A DNA stretch of 64,000 nt, taken from NCBI GenBank assembly GCA_036971475.1, contig JBAIZL010000006.1, forward strand, positions 11,972,705 through 12,036,704, given 5' to 3'. Shown here piece after piece: positions 11,284-22,729 of the stretch; position 1 is the first letter of the stretch; each line of letters opens with the position of its first letter. The notes beneath the pieces are model-generated. The model had not been told where the DNA came from. It worked only from the letters and a program-made list of their open reading frames with translations, and made no database searches. The translations under genes were made by a program, and so were the position numbers. The stretch comes from Prosapia bicincta (lineage: Eukaryota; Arthropoda; Insecta; Hemiptera; Cercopidae).

Positions 11284-11511
11284 GGTTGTGACGTAATTAT
11301 GGATCAGTCCAACTTGCTTGGACTCGTCCACTCACCTCTCAAATGGACTCTTCCACAGCTATGTATAAAACATTATGTACAGGTGGAGATATAGTGTGGT
11401 TGTGACGTAATTATGGATCAGTCCAACTTGCTTGGACTCGTCCACTCACCTCTCAAATGGACTCTTCCACAGCTATGTATAAAACATTATATACAGGTGG
11501 AGATATAGTGC
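11284..11511 (+). promoter_or_regulatory. Tandemly duplicated 114-bp promoter with TATA box and CRE-like site
   Basis: Copies at 11284-11397 and 11398-11511 are almost identical. Each has a CRE-like 'tgacgtaa', two 'tggactcNtccac' 13-mers (11319-11331 and 11344-11356; 11433-11445 and 11458-11470) and a TATA box (11364-11370; 11478-11484). The second TATA lies about 90 bp before the first downstream ATG. The near-identity of the copies implies a recent duplication. It probably drives the downstream spliced genes. Confidence 0.75.
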
Positions 11512-11569
11512 TTTTGCATAGTCTGTGTTTCAAGTGATCTGTGTGTGTGTTTGCCAGTAAGTAGTAAAA

Positions 11570-11866
11570 ATGTCATCATCAGTGTCGGCAAAGTTTTCAG
11601 CTTTAAATTCTGTAGATTCTGTGCCTATACGCGATCTAAAGATAGGCAAGGCATTTAAAATTGTAAATGCGCGTTTTGTCGAAGCAAAGTATGGTACCGC
11701 CGTACTTGTAGACTTACGGGTAGATGATGAAGACAGACGCGCTGTCTTTCTTCCAAAGCGTTACGCTACGGCGTTGACTGTGGAAGATTTGAGCTCTATA
11801 TTGGGCAAATTTTTAACTGTTATCAAACATGTAGGCCAGACCGTGAATTTGGCCATTACAGAGTAA
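11570..11866 (+). CDS. 98-aa protein, possibly OB-fold single-stranded-DNA-binding-like
   Basis: A compact, uninterrupted 98-aa frame starting in a good context ('aaaaATGtc'). The central pattern 'KYGTAVLVDL' (about residues 43-52), followed by 'RRAVFLPKRYATAL' (about 57-70), alternates like beta strands. It resembles, from memory, short proteins with an 'FLPKR' motif that occur next to PolB genes in arthropod viral-type elements. That supports, weakly, a nucleic-acid-binding role in replication. It has no signal peptide or membrane segment. It lies 58 bp after the second promoter copy. If the intron 11557-11916 is spliced out, this whole frame is removed, so it and the next gene would be alternative products. 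Function is inference; the coding call is firmer. Confidence 0.65.
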   Translation: MSSSVSAKFSALNSVDSVPIRDLKIGKAFKIVNARFVEAKYGTAVLVDLRVDDEDRRAVFLPKRYATALTVEDLSSILGKFLTVIKHVGQTVNLAITE

Positions 11867-11916
11867 TATTATTCATTAGCACTTTTCAGCATGTTTATTT
11901 TTTTTAAATTTTACAG

Positions 11917-12353
11917 TGTCTTTGTCTTTGTTTAATCTATGCGCTATTGAGGTCTGCGCATGCGTACAGAACAGAAATTATATAGACAGTTTGGACTTAC
12001 CTGTATCTGTAAAGCAAGTGTTGATAAAATATTTTAAAGACTATGTATTGATGAAGTCTTGTGATAGCTCTGATTTTGATTTTTCGTCTATAGATTTCAA
12101 TAATTTAAGTTTTTCAGAATTTTTAATGTTGATGAACCACCCAGACGAGGTGCCTGTATTTGTCGAAGAGAGGACAATTTTCAACTTTATTAAATTTCAC
12201 TACACTGGTCTGTCTGATAATATTTGCCGAGAGTGTTTGAGTAACTTTGTGCTCCGTCAGGCAGAGAGTTTCGACATCACAAGAGCCGGTTACACGTACT
12301 CTATAGCCGAGGTGGACGGCTGCGATTTTTTTATACCATATCTGGGACTCTGA
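11917..12353 (+). CDS. Unrecognised ~145-aa protein encoded by a downstream exon
   Basis: The frame has no ATG at its start: position 11916 would give only GTG. A splice acceptor 'ttttacag' ends at 11916 and a strong donor 'gtaagt' begins at 11557. Joining 11556 (A) to 11917 (TG) would create an ATG exactly in this frame, so the gene is probably expressed from a spliced leader. The protein is acidic and rich in Phe, Ser and Asp, with no motif I know and no clear membrane segment. The frame ends at a TGA at 12351 just after a seven-T run (12326-12332). The +1 frame is then open to 12513 with coding-like sequence, so a frameshift, programmed or a genomic indel, may extend the protein by about 50 residues. 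Confidence 0.55.
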
Positions 12354-12513
12354 TAACTGGTGCGATATCTGTTTAAGCCCGTTATTTAAATTATATAGTT
12401 TTGAAGACTTTCTGCAATCAACCCAGGAGGAGAGCTATACTTTGATCAACTATTGTGATCCATTATTCTGCAGGTTATACATTCACGAGAGATGGCGTCA
12501 CGACAACCTATAA
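12354..12513 (+). other. Frame-shifted continuation of the preceding frame
   Basis: Starting near the T-run at 12326-12332, the +1 frame is open to a TAA at 12511-12513. It lacks a start codon of its own and reads like protein, with Cys, Trp and charged residues and 'WCDIC' at its beginning. Its end overlaps the first exon of the RING gene (ATG at 12492) by 22 nt, a compact arrangement typical of viral genomes. It could equally be chance. Confidence 0.35.
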
Positions 12514-13809
12514 ACACTCGCATTGTAAGTACCTAGTCTTTTTTCAAATTGAGTTAAGTCTAGATGACACAATAGGTGTTTATTTATAGGAGAGAATATT
12601 TTCACACTTCATTTTTTTTTGTAATGCCTAGGTCATACACTATATTGAATGAGTGGTGGTGTATTTTCAATAACGTTTAATATATATTTTGAACACGAGA
12701 TATTATATGTTAATGTCAGGCCTTTTTCAAATTATGTTCAACATTAGATCACACAGTATATTGAATGAGTGGTGGTCTATTTTCAATAGCGTTTAATATA
12801 TATTTTGGACACGAGGTAGCGTCATGTTCAAATTACCCGAAGCCTAGATCATAGAGAATATTGAGTGAGTGGTAGTTTATTTTCATTAGCGTTTAATATA
12901 TATTTTGGATACGAGATATTATATGTTAATGTCACGTCTTTTTCAAAAGCCTTAGATCACACAGTATATTGAATGAGTGGTAGTCTATTTTCAACAGCGC
13001 CTAATACATATTTTGGACACGAGGTAGCGTCATGTTCAAATTATCTGAAGCCTAGATCATAGAATATATTCAATGGTAGTTTATTTAGATTCTTTTTTTT
13101 TCTAGGCGTACACAGCGCTTTCAGATTCTTCACTATCCTATTCGCCTCTACTACTACCTATGGGCTCGTCTCCAGGAGATTTACCTACCCGTCCGCCTGG
13201 CATTGATACGGACAGCGATGAGGAAGATCATAGACCCAGCTATAGTTGTGATGATTCGTTTTCGTTTCGCCTGCACGATTTCCTGATGGTTTCTCATCCA
13301 CCGAGGAACCCGCCTTCACCCCGCACATGCATACAGACGCTGGATTACACCTTGATGCAGCTCCAGCTGGCAATTAGGGATCTACGGACGGCTGCCTCAA
13401 AATCTTACTACAAGACGAGCCGGACCTTTGCGTATAACGTTTGGGGCATGACGAGACGGTTCCTAAAGGATATTGTGGTGGCTGGAGACTACACTGTCCA
13501 GCGTACCACTAATGTAGGTGGATTTTCATATTATTTCAATTGGCTTTTCTTTCAGGATATCTGGACCTATTTACTAACATATTGTTTCTTTCAGGATTTG
13601 TATATGTATATACAGTTGTTACTAATTGACTTTTTTGCCTTCAGCCACGACCGGCGGAGTTTGGCTTATGCATTATATGTTGTGAGAACCCTCGCAACGC
13701 TGTTGCCACGCCTTGCGGACATGTCTTTTGCTTAACCTGTCTCTCAAGATGTATTCGCTGCCCACATTGCAGATCTCGGGTCATCGATATATTTAAATTA
13801 TATTTGTAA
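12492..13809 (+). CDS. Three-exon RING-finger protein (IAP-like E3 ligase candidate)
   Basis: Exons are inferred at 12492-12524, 13106-13513 and 13645-13809. All junctions are in phase 0 with good signals: donor gtaagt/acceptor tttctag, then donor gtaggt/acceptor ccttcag. The total is about 201 aa. The last exon encodes a compact C3HC4 RING beginning 'CIICCENPRNAVATPCGHVF' and ending 'CPHCRSR', 9 residues before the stop. Position at the extreme C-terminus and the 'PCGH' signature match the RING of inhibitor-of-apoptosis-type ligases, but I see no BIR domain. The N-terminal two thirds are Ser/Pro/Asp-rich, then basic. In viral and Polinton-type elements such proteins often modulate host cell death; that role here is inference. 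The unspliced frame 13160-13735 reads through the second intron and loses the RING. Two further acceptor-like 'tttcag' sites (about 13550-13554 and 13591-13595) allow alternative splicing. Confidence 0.75.
12560..13080. repeat. Tandem ~110-130-bp repeats filling intron 1 of the RING gene
   Basis: Four imperfect units share 'ttgaatgagtggtggt', 'tattttcaatagcg', 'ttaatatatattttgga' and 'acgag', and alternate 'atattatatgttaatgtca' with 'gtagcgtcatgttcaaatta'. The array lies wholly between the donor at 12525 and the acceptor at 13105. Confidence 0.8.
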
Positions 13810-13860
13810 TATTGAGGAACAATTTATATCTATGCCCTGTAAAATTATTTTTATATGTTT

Positions 13861-13866
13861 AATAAA
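13861..13866 (+). terminator. Poly(A) signal AATAAA after the RING gene
   Basis: A canonical AATAAA 51 nt after the stop codon ending at 13809, followed by T-rich sequence. It supports 13645-13809 as a true 3' exon. Confidence 0.6.
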
Positions 13867-14284
13867 TCGTCATGCTGAATATACTTATTGTATATATTAT
13901 TTCATATACCTACCCTTTTCGGATCCTTATATCGTTGGCCTTATCCAAAATTATATGTTTATATTGCTAAATCACTCTGTTGAATAGATAGTTGGGTTCG
14001 TTTTATAGCATATATTTATTCATGTTATGTGATAGACCTCGTTATTAGTGTTTCTCCATAGACCTTTTTATCTAAGCCTATTTACATTATAGAATATATA
14101 CATAGTAGCTATCTGTTTACTTAATCTACAACGGCCTAATACGATTATATTTAAACACATTTTTGGCTGTAGGGTGTATACATAGATGACTTTTTATTAT
14201 ATATGTATGCCATGGTATAACATTATTACATAGTATATCGATGCAGTAATCAAATCGACATAGCCGTACGTGTTTTAGGCTTGC
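13867..14284. other. AT-rich spacer between the RING gene and the right inverted repeat
   Basis: No coding frame or clear repeat. Confidence 0.6.
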
Positions 14285-15729
14285 TATAGCGGTCACCGGT
14301 TATCATTGCGGTTTTCTGATATCGCGTTATCGTTGTCTGTACACGTCTGGCACACGGTCAGGCGTCTTCCAACATAAGGCTTTGTCGCAATGTTTCACTT
14401 TTAGAGGTAGGCCAAACTAGATACCTCTGTATGTTTTTAGATAATCTGTAGCGCGGGGAGCTAGCTAGTCGGGGATCGTAGCCCACTGTTTTGTTTAGCA
14501 ATCAACCTGTGGCCCTCGTTACCTGGGTTCCCTGGGTGGGCCCTGGGATAATTCGAGCGTTGATATTTCATATATTAATCAATTATATCTCGCGATATCA
14601 CCCACGTTGGTAGCCACCTCAGGGGCAGATCCTGAGACTGTCCGTGGGGTAGGTTGTTACGTCATAGGCTTGCCTGATTAGGTTTTTTCCTACCTCTAGA
14701 CGTAGTCACCCCCGGTTCCATGCTCATGGTCTTTCAGAGCCGCCTCTCGTCCATAACATCCCCCAGAGATGGTCCTGTTTGTTGGTGAGATTGCCCAATC
14801 TACTAAGGTTAGGTGAGATACAATTCGGCTAGCGGGGTTTTCCAATAACTACATCTAGACGTAGTCAGTGATCAAGGTCTTTCAGGGCTGCCTTCGTCCA
14901 TGACAACCCCCAGGGATGGTCCTGAACGTAGCTAATGTTGCCCTTGTAATTAGGAGTATGTTGGGTTAGATACAATTTGGCTAGCTTAGGTTAGTTGTTT
15001 GGAATTAGTTTTTTCCATTTAACACCCCTCTAGGCTTGGTCAAAACCTCCCTTAGGGTTGGGTGAGGGTCGCCGCCAGGCCTCTGCATCATCCAAAACTA
15101 CTCCTATAGTCCTAGGTTACGTAGCTGCCGAGTTAGGTTAAAATAAAAATTTTTTCGAAACATTACCCCCACCCCTCTAGACGCGGTCGAAACCACCCCT
15201 TGGTCTGGGATCAGGTGCGCAATGACCTTATGCATCATCCTAAACTACCCCTATAGTCCTAGGTTACGCACCCTATCGGACAAGGCACATGTTCCAAAAT
15301 TTTATCGAAAATCGCCCCACCCCCAATCTACCCCCGGAGCATCCGCCGGGGAAGGTCCTGAACGTAGCCGAGGTCACCCCCTACACTTGGGTTGGGTTAG
15401 GTTGGATACAATTTGGCTAGCTTAGGTTAGTGGCTTGAAGTTAAATTTTTTCGAAAAACTACCCCCTACCCCTCTAAACGTGGTCAAAACCACCCCTAAG
15501 GCTGGGATCTGGTAGGCAATGACCTCCTGCGTCATCCGAAACTACCCCTACAGTCCTGGGTTACGTAGCGGCCGATTTTTTTTTTTTTTTTTTTCGAAAA
15601 CCTACCCCTACCCCCCTGAACGTGGTCAAAACCACCCCCGGGTCTGGGGTCAGGGTTGGGATGACCTTGAGCATCATCCAAAACTACCCCTATAGTCCTA
15701 GGTTACGTAGCGGCCGAGTTTAGGGGTGG
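14285..15729 (-). repeat. Right terminal inverted repeat
   Basis: Inverse counterpart of 2673-4373. The inner block 14285-14400 and the stretch from about 14520 to the tip align well with the left arm, with scattered substitutions and small indels. 'tagtcctaggttacgta' units recur near 15105, 15255, 15553 and 15695. A long T-run (about 15576-15593) corresponds to the A-run near 2811-2821 on the left. The arms are diverged rather than identical, so recent copying of one end onto the other has not occurred. Confidence 0.85.
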
Positions 15730-16133
15730 CTGTCCCAATGGATCGCAAGTTCTACTTGCAGTGATTGTGTCCACTAATTTGAGCTAAGCATTCTGTTACA
15801 ATGAATTCTATTGACCCTAATCGGACATACGTATCATTATTAATGCATCAATTTAGGAAACTGGCAAATTTGTTTATCCAAAATGTATGATTTTATTGTC
15901 ACATCCTTTACATTGTTACAAACTATGTGGACATACTTTACTTTGGACCATTCAATCCATATTACAACCATGAAAATGCTTTTAAATTTAAAGAAAAAAT
16001 ATGAAATTAAAATAGAGTAACTTTGTAAGGTTAATAACTGACAATGTTTTTTTTGAGATTTTAACAATCTAGAAATTAAAAATAAACTGATATTGTTATA
16101 CTTACATACTCTCAACACACACATACCAACAGA

Positions 16134-16138
<5 letters not shown>
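15730..16138. other. Host flank, no gene seen
   Basis: AT-rich sequence immediately right of the element. A minus-strand 153-codon frame (15840-16301) runs into the neighbouring CA/TA microsatellite and is not a gene. Confidence 0.6.

Positions 16139-16204
<66 letters not shown>
16139..16204. repeat. Compound (CA)n-(TA)n microsatellite
   Basis: CA repeats followed directly by TA repeats. Confidence 0.95.
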
Positions 16205-16206
<2 letters not shown>

Positions 16207-16619
16207 CGTTTTCTTGTATAATTATCATAAACTATTGAGAATAATAAAATAATAGAATATAGATAATTTATAATATAATTATTTAAAAACACAAATGTCA
16301 AAATAAATTGAAAATAATACTAATATATTAAATATGACCAATAACAACGAATATGTATGAAAAAAGTATTGTTTATAAATTAAAACGTAAAATCTGTAAA
16401 AAATCATATATAGGTAAAACCAAAAAAAAAACGAATAATAATAACAATAATAATAATAATAAATAAAGAAAGGAATATAGAACATTTAAATGCTTATACA
16501 AATTACAGAAGTTTACAAATTAAATTATACAATTCATTCCATTGATAGTGACCACTAATTTCCAAATATGAACAATACGAAATCTATAAAAGAAAATATT
16601 AAATGATTCAGAAACATTC

Positions 16620-16940
16620 AGAACTTTATATTTTTGCTCGCAAAAATGCATCAGCTATACATGGGTTTTTGCGATTTTTTCAAAAATAAGAACTGTCATT
16701 CAAACAGCATATATGACACAGAATAGACCATAGATTCGCCTAGTGTTCGCAGAATTCATCTTATGTTGATTTAATAGGAGTTATCGAGGTAGTTATAATT
16801 TTGCTCTATAAAATTGCATGAAATGTTGTTCACGGATTATTGCGATTTATTCAAAAATTAGAATTATTACTTTAATAGCATAAGCGACACTGAATCGACC
16901 ATTGATTCGCATAGTGTTCGCACATATCAACCAATGCATA
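16620..16940. repeat. ~175-bp tandem duplication, two diverged copies
   Basis: Segments 16621-16760 and about 16795-16935 share 'ttgcgatttnttcaaaaatnagaa', 'gacac-gaatngaccat' and 'gattcgc-tagtgttcgca'. The second copy runs into a spurious short frame. Confidence 0.7.
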
Positions 16941-19878
16941 GCAATCATCCTGAGAGGTATCTACTCAACCAAAGACAGTTGTTTTGTTATTGTAAAAAAG
17001 ATTTATTTAATTAAATCAATATTCCAATACAGTCACCTATGCTGTATACTATTCGCTATAAAAGGCACATTATTGAGGTATAATAAGTCGGAATTGAGGG
17101 TTTTGTATGGGATTTATATAGCTAGCGACATTGTGCCAAGCTTTGAAAACTAAAAATAAAGTTACGACATAATAACCGCATTATGTGTTAACATAAATAA
17201 AAATATTGGTATTTTATAATAAAATATTATCTTTTTGGCTTACAATAATATAATTTTTTTATGAGTACGTTTTACTATTCTATGCTATGATATTGCTGGT
17301 CCAAAGGAAATAAATGCAATATAGGTCAATGCTTTTAAACTTGCAAACAGAAGAGGTTTATCCGTCTCAAGTAACACGTAAACCTTATGTTTAGAGGAGT
17401 TTTTCTTTAATAATAAATATTACTTGGAACCAATATACTAGAGAGGGATAAATCATCTAGGTATAAGTTGATTACATAATATGATTAAGGGATGCGTTTT
17501 TTTTATTATTCAGCTCGATTATAAATAATGGGGTTTAAAATATGTTTAAATTGGAGGAAAGGTGTATTATTTTATAATATCTGTTTTACGATATATTACT
17601 ATTTTATTTCGAATATTATTATGTATAGGTTGTAAGATATATTTACGAAACTTAATAAAAATCTTTGTTTTTTTTACATTTTAATATTACACGTTCGTTA
17701 ACACAAGGCTTGTAAAGTAGTTTGTATAAAGTGTATATACTTTTAACACTATCGTAAATAATTTATTACTACTATTATCAATAACATTATTTATAACAAA
17801 GAATAAATTCATTTGCTGTATAATATGCTGTACGCTATGTCAAATATCCAAATGAAATAAAATCGCCGAAGTCTTGATAATGAAATATATAATATGATTT
17901 ATGCAATGAACTATTTCACTAGATATCCATGAACCATTTATATTTTTACAAAAAGTATATTAGTTCAATAAATACTTTCCTATTCCGAAACCGTAAAATA
18001 GATAAATCTTTGCTTAAAATAAAAACATTTAAATTTTAAGTTTGCCACAAATATGTCCAAACAAATACAGAATATCGCATTACCTATAGTAACGTTTCAG
18101 TTAAAAAATACATACATACGTAGCGAATGTTATTTAAATCACTACATTGATTAAGTGTGAAAATAAATATGTATTTACAAAAATAAAGCAAATATTTATA
18201 ATGTAACTGCACAGTTTCACAGTTGACTTTGAGAGCTAATTCACAATTAAGATTCCTAACTACAATATTATGATGATAATACTATTTTTAGGACAATATC
18301 TTACTTACAACCGAAGTGACTTTTTTTTCTAAATTCTATTGATTTCGTATAAAGTTAAATTTAACTTTCTACTTAATATCTTTTTAATTGTATAGTTTAT
18401 AACCTAAATTTTCGACCTAACTTCATGTTCACCTTTAACATTTTTTTATTAAAAAAATATTTAAATTGTGCAAAAATGATAATGATAAAAACCGTTTGAC
18501 ATACTTTCTTGTATTGAATAAATAAACGTGGTCACTGGAAAAATGACTTATCGTTGAAAAAGAAATGTGTTTTTTTTGTGAGGGTGGAAGATGACATTAA
18601 TTAACTAAGATATACTTACATGTGCATATAATATAGCAGTGCTAAGAACAAAGAAATAAACTTCACTTAGCTATCTCATGTAGGTGGTATTTGTGTTATA
18701 TTATTATGTAGAACATCTAAGAAAAAGGCTTTCTTTAAAAATATTAGCTACGCTTTATTTTTCCCCCATATAAATAACAAAGAAGCATAAATATTTTTAG
18801 AGGCGTTATCAAATATACCAGTGTTGTCATAAATTTCGGAGACAAAGATATTAAAACGTGTTTGTGTATAAAAAAAGTTTTTTGTGTGATGTTCGTAAAA
18901 GTTACACTTACGATCTCGCTTAAGTTTCAGAAACTTTTACACTCAATATAACGTTCTACTCTATAAAAAGTTTTAAAAACTAATCTTATAAAGTTTATAT
19001 GAAAAAACAAGACATTTTTGGACAAAAAATGTCTTAGGAATATTAATTGTTTGCAGGGTTTATTTGTTAAATATAGAGTTTGCCTATTTTAAATTTTAAA
19101 AAACTCACAATTTCTCTTGCAAGTAATATGAAAATATCAGAACACAAATATGTAAATAATTAAATATGTATTTATATAAATGAATGTAACTATGGGCGAC
19201 TAATTCAGTGAATCGCAAGATAATTCCTTTCCACCACTAATTATTTATAGTTTTCAAAAAAACTAATTGTTGCTATGACTATACGCACCCCTTTGGCTTA
19301 TGTTACGTTTCATATTGGGAAATAGTTTTAAGCGACCTGATCGCTAGGAGAAGTGCCCATTTGGAACGGACGTAATCGAAATTTCCCAAAAATATACGTA
19401 CACCAAAAATTGTACAGTAAGAACGTACTTCAAAACATAAAAGTAATCCAAATCTACTTGGAAGGGAATTGTTTTGGATGGTTGAAATACGGGAATACAA
19501 CAATTGTACATAGTCTGCTCACTACGAATATGTCACGGTGTACACATAAACACCATAGGCGTGATTTTACTACTGATAAAGAGTCTCTGTCAATGCACGT
19601 TTAAGCAAGTGATATCAAACTATGCAGTTATCAAGTTGACATGTTACCACCAATTGCGTTATTATCCAGTCCCCCTATATTTTATTGTCGAAAGTAGTCC
19701 ATATTATATTTCCAAAACTAAGGAACTCATGTGTTTGTATAAGCTCCATAATTAACGTGCATGCTACCATTAAACTATTTAATGATTTCACTTCAGTTAG
19801 ATGGAACATTTAATTATAAGATTTTACTTATTACGTAACAAATATTTGTCCTAATAAAACATTCGTATGTACCCTACA

Positions 19879-19925
<47 letters not shown>

Positions 19926-22260
19926 TATTTTTTATTTAATATTAATGTTCTGTTGAATTTGGAATGCATTTACGCAACATCAAATCTGCCTGGGAGAACT
20001 GATATGTGGGACCCTTGGCGAATACCCACTAAACCCTTCCTTATTTCTGCTCTTTGTAGATCTCACGAGGGTATCTGTGTATTAGCATCTTCTGGTAAAA
20101 AAATCCCTTTATTAACGCTAGTAGTTTCTATTTCTAAACAGATCGTGTTGTAGCGGTTTTCATAGGCCTATTTTATATAACTAGACCCGGAAATAAACGT
20201 GGAATGTTAAGAACTCTACTGTGTAGAAGATCACTCTCCTTGCCGCCGTCAAGTTTTACTATTGCAACTATTACATTCACTAGCATTGCATTTGCTATTG
20301 ATTTTTCGTATCAAGTTATAAAGCATTTACGTTATAATTATTTCCATTGGTATCAAAATGATTTTAATTTTATAATTATTCAAATAAATAAATAAATAAC
20401 ATTTCTTATAAATACATGTGTTATCACTAAAAAGACTACTAAAAAAAAAAAATGATAATACAAGTTATTAATTAACGCCATACTGTATTCAGAATATGGA
20501 ATATAAATGCATAATAGAAGAACCAGAATCTCGTGAGAACTTAAACTGTTTTCTGGTTTCGCATTCCTTAGAAAATATTATCAAAGAATAAATACATTGA
20601 ATAGTGTAAAATTTATTTGTAGTCATGGGCTTTTCTGCAATCTAATATGAAATATAAATAAATATTATTAAGGTTCGTGGTAAATAAAAAGCATTACTGT
20701 TTTTCCCTTCACATTTATATATTTACAACTTTGTAAATGTGTATATTACATTACATCGTTTATTTCAACTACAACTTGTCCTACACTTATATACTTAAAT
20801 GTATTATTATGTAGTAAGGCAATATGAAAAAAAAACTTCAATAGTAGAACTTACAATTGTTGTAAAAGAAAACCATCTTTTCTGGTATCACATGCCCTAC
20901 CAAGTAGACCTTCTTTTGTGGTCTAAGTCAACGAGGGATTACAATTGGTTATTATTCAATGTTCTACCGTAGACGTGTTTCTTCGTTATATCTATGCTCA
21001 CATAGAATTATTTCTTTCATTTTAAATAACAATGGATTACATATTTAAATACACTTGTATGAATGCTACAACGGTATGACGTTTGATATGGTAAATGAAT
21101 AAATGCTATATGATTGTACTAAATTAGTTAAAATGTTTCATGTATTTATATTTTACTATATCATTATTTAGAATGAAACCCTATATTATAAAACGAATTA
21201 GCATATAAAACATACCTGAGATTTTATAATATTGAAAATAAAACACAAATATAAAACACATAGAAGGACAAACATTATTTACAGTTAGCTAAAAATAAAA
21301 ATATAAAATAAACAGATTTACTTTGCTGTTCTAAAGAACCAATTAATTGAAAGATATACTGTACTTAATTATGGAATCAGTATTTGAAAACAACTGTTAT
21401 ATCAATTGTCATCCACAAATGTTTAAAAAAAATTTATTGGTACGCAGATGCATCTATAAAAATTTATTTTTATTACGACTGAAAATGTTTACAAAATTTG
21501 TAAAGAGATTGTGAGGTAGGATAATTTAATTACCACCATTTAATGGTAAAAGGTGTAACTGCATAAAATCAAACTTCTATAAATATATATCTTATTTTAG
21601 GAGAGCTACGTTTTGTGCCTCCATAATTTATTTAAGGTAGTTAAATATTTATTGTAGAAGGCGCAAAAAAATATTTATGAATATTGTTTTGAAAATTACA
21701 GATAAAGTTATAAACGAATTTAAAAATAATTATATACCAAATATATATACATACATTTCTGTACCTTAGGTCTGTATTTGTATAAAATGAACCAAAATAG
21801 CAGATTTCTTCAAACAAATACAGTCAAGATTAAACATTCTTCTTGTAAAAATATAAAGAAGATGGTAATGCCCTCGGATTGGGGTTGGCTCTATATTGGT
21901 TAAGAAGATTATTTCGGTAGGAGTTTCATTTATGATGTTGACTCTGTAATACCATAAGCTTTAAAAACAATAACCATTGTTTACTTTTTTGAAGTAGGTC
22001 TTAATAGAATAGTGAGTTTTAAGTAGAGGGAAATAATTTAAACTTTCTTGTTAGTAAAAGCAGTGTTTGCAAAACAATATTATATTAAAAATTGACTCGA
22101 ATGTGTAAAATAATAGTGTTAGACGTTATTTTGGTTCCGTGGCTATAGAGATCAGAATCACCTAAGTAGTAAACTAGTGATATAAACAACAAAAATTAGA
22201 GTCTACTACAGACATGGACAAAAAAATTTTAATTTTTGTTACTTTTTATTAAATAATTAC
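16941..22260. other. Long AT-rich gene-free stretch
   Basis: I see no supportable gene in about 5.3 kb. Short frames at 16902-17153, 19303-19755, 19953-20153 and 20204-20395 show no recognisable domain, lack coding-like composition, or overlap one another on opposite strands. The stretch holds a (TA)n tract at 19885-19922. Confidence 0.55.
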
Positions 22261-22264
22261 AATT

Positions 22265-22440
22265 ATATAAATAAAGTAACATAACGTATGCGTTGGTATA
22301 GCTGTTCGTAATCTATAACATAAAATCAGCTGTTTTATGAAACCATTGGTTATCACCTATTTTACACCAAATGAGACGAAATACCTATATTATATACCTT
22401 TTTCCTTTTGTGAAAAGTTTTCTTCAAATATAAAAATATA
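22265..22440. repeat. Dispersed repeat family, copy 1
   Basis: It shares 'ataaaatcagctgttttat', 'ggttatcacctatttta', 'aaatgagacgaaata' and 'ccttttgtgaaaa' with copies near 22.8 kb and 42.2 kb. The order and spacing of the blocks are conserved, so these are copies of one decayed element. No coding potential is seen. Confidence 0.65.
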
Positions 22441-22729
22441 GTTATTCGTTTTAAATACGTTTTATTTATTTTTAATTATTTTATAAATTAATATTTTAAA
22501 AAAAATGTACTACTCTCGACAGTCAAATCATGATAGGTGTTGACCAATAAATATATATATATACACTCGTATATATAGGGAGAATGTGAAATAATAAAAT
22601 AAAATTGATTTTATTAGTCTTTAACTAACTTTAATAAATTAGGAGGTGCTGTATTCAAATCGTGTGTGTTTTTAGTTTGCTACTTAGTTCAAAGATTTAA
22701 AAACTATTTTCTTACTCTATAATTATATT

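Larger units (their letters stand above)
2673..15729. mobile_element. ~13-kb Polinton/adintovirus-related PolB element with long terminal inverted repeats
   Basis: Long inverted repeats (2673-4373 and 14285-15729) bracket a region that is visibly less AT-rich than its surroundings. It encodes an intact protein-primed family-B DNA polymerase, two small proteins and a spliced RING-finger protein, all on the plus strand. Long terminal inverted repeats with a PolB are the hallmark of Polintons/Mavericks and the related adintoviruses and bidnaviruses. Unlike a complete Polinton, I find no retroviral-type integrase, packaging ATPase, cysteine protease or capsid frame on either strand, and about 2.5 kb of the centre is degenerate short repeats. 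I could not define a target-site duplication. The outer flanks show faint further inverted similarity (around 2636-2672 and 15730-15766), so the true tips may lie slightly outside these coordinates. Alternatives are a degraded Polinton, an endogenous linear virus, or a plasmid-like protein-primed element. Confidence 0.85.

Noticed and set aside
13160..13735. 191-codon unspliced frame
   Set aside because: It reads through an intron and destroys the RING finger; the spliced model is favoured.
15840..16301. 153-codon minus-strand frame
   Set aside because: Its middle is a translation of (CA)n and (TA)n repeats.
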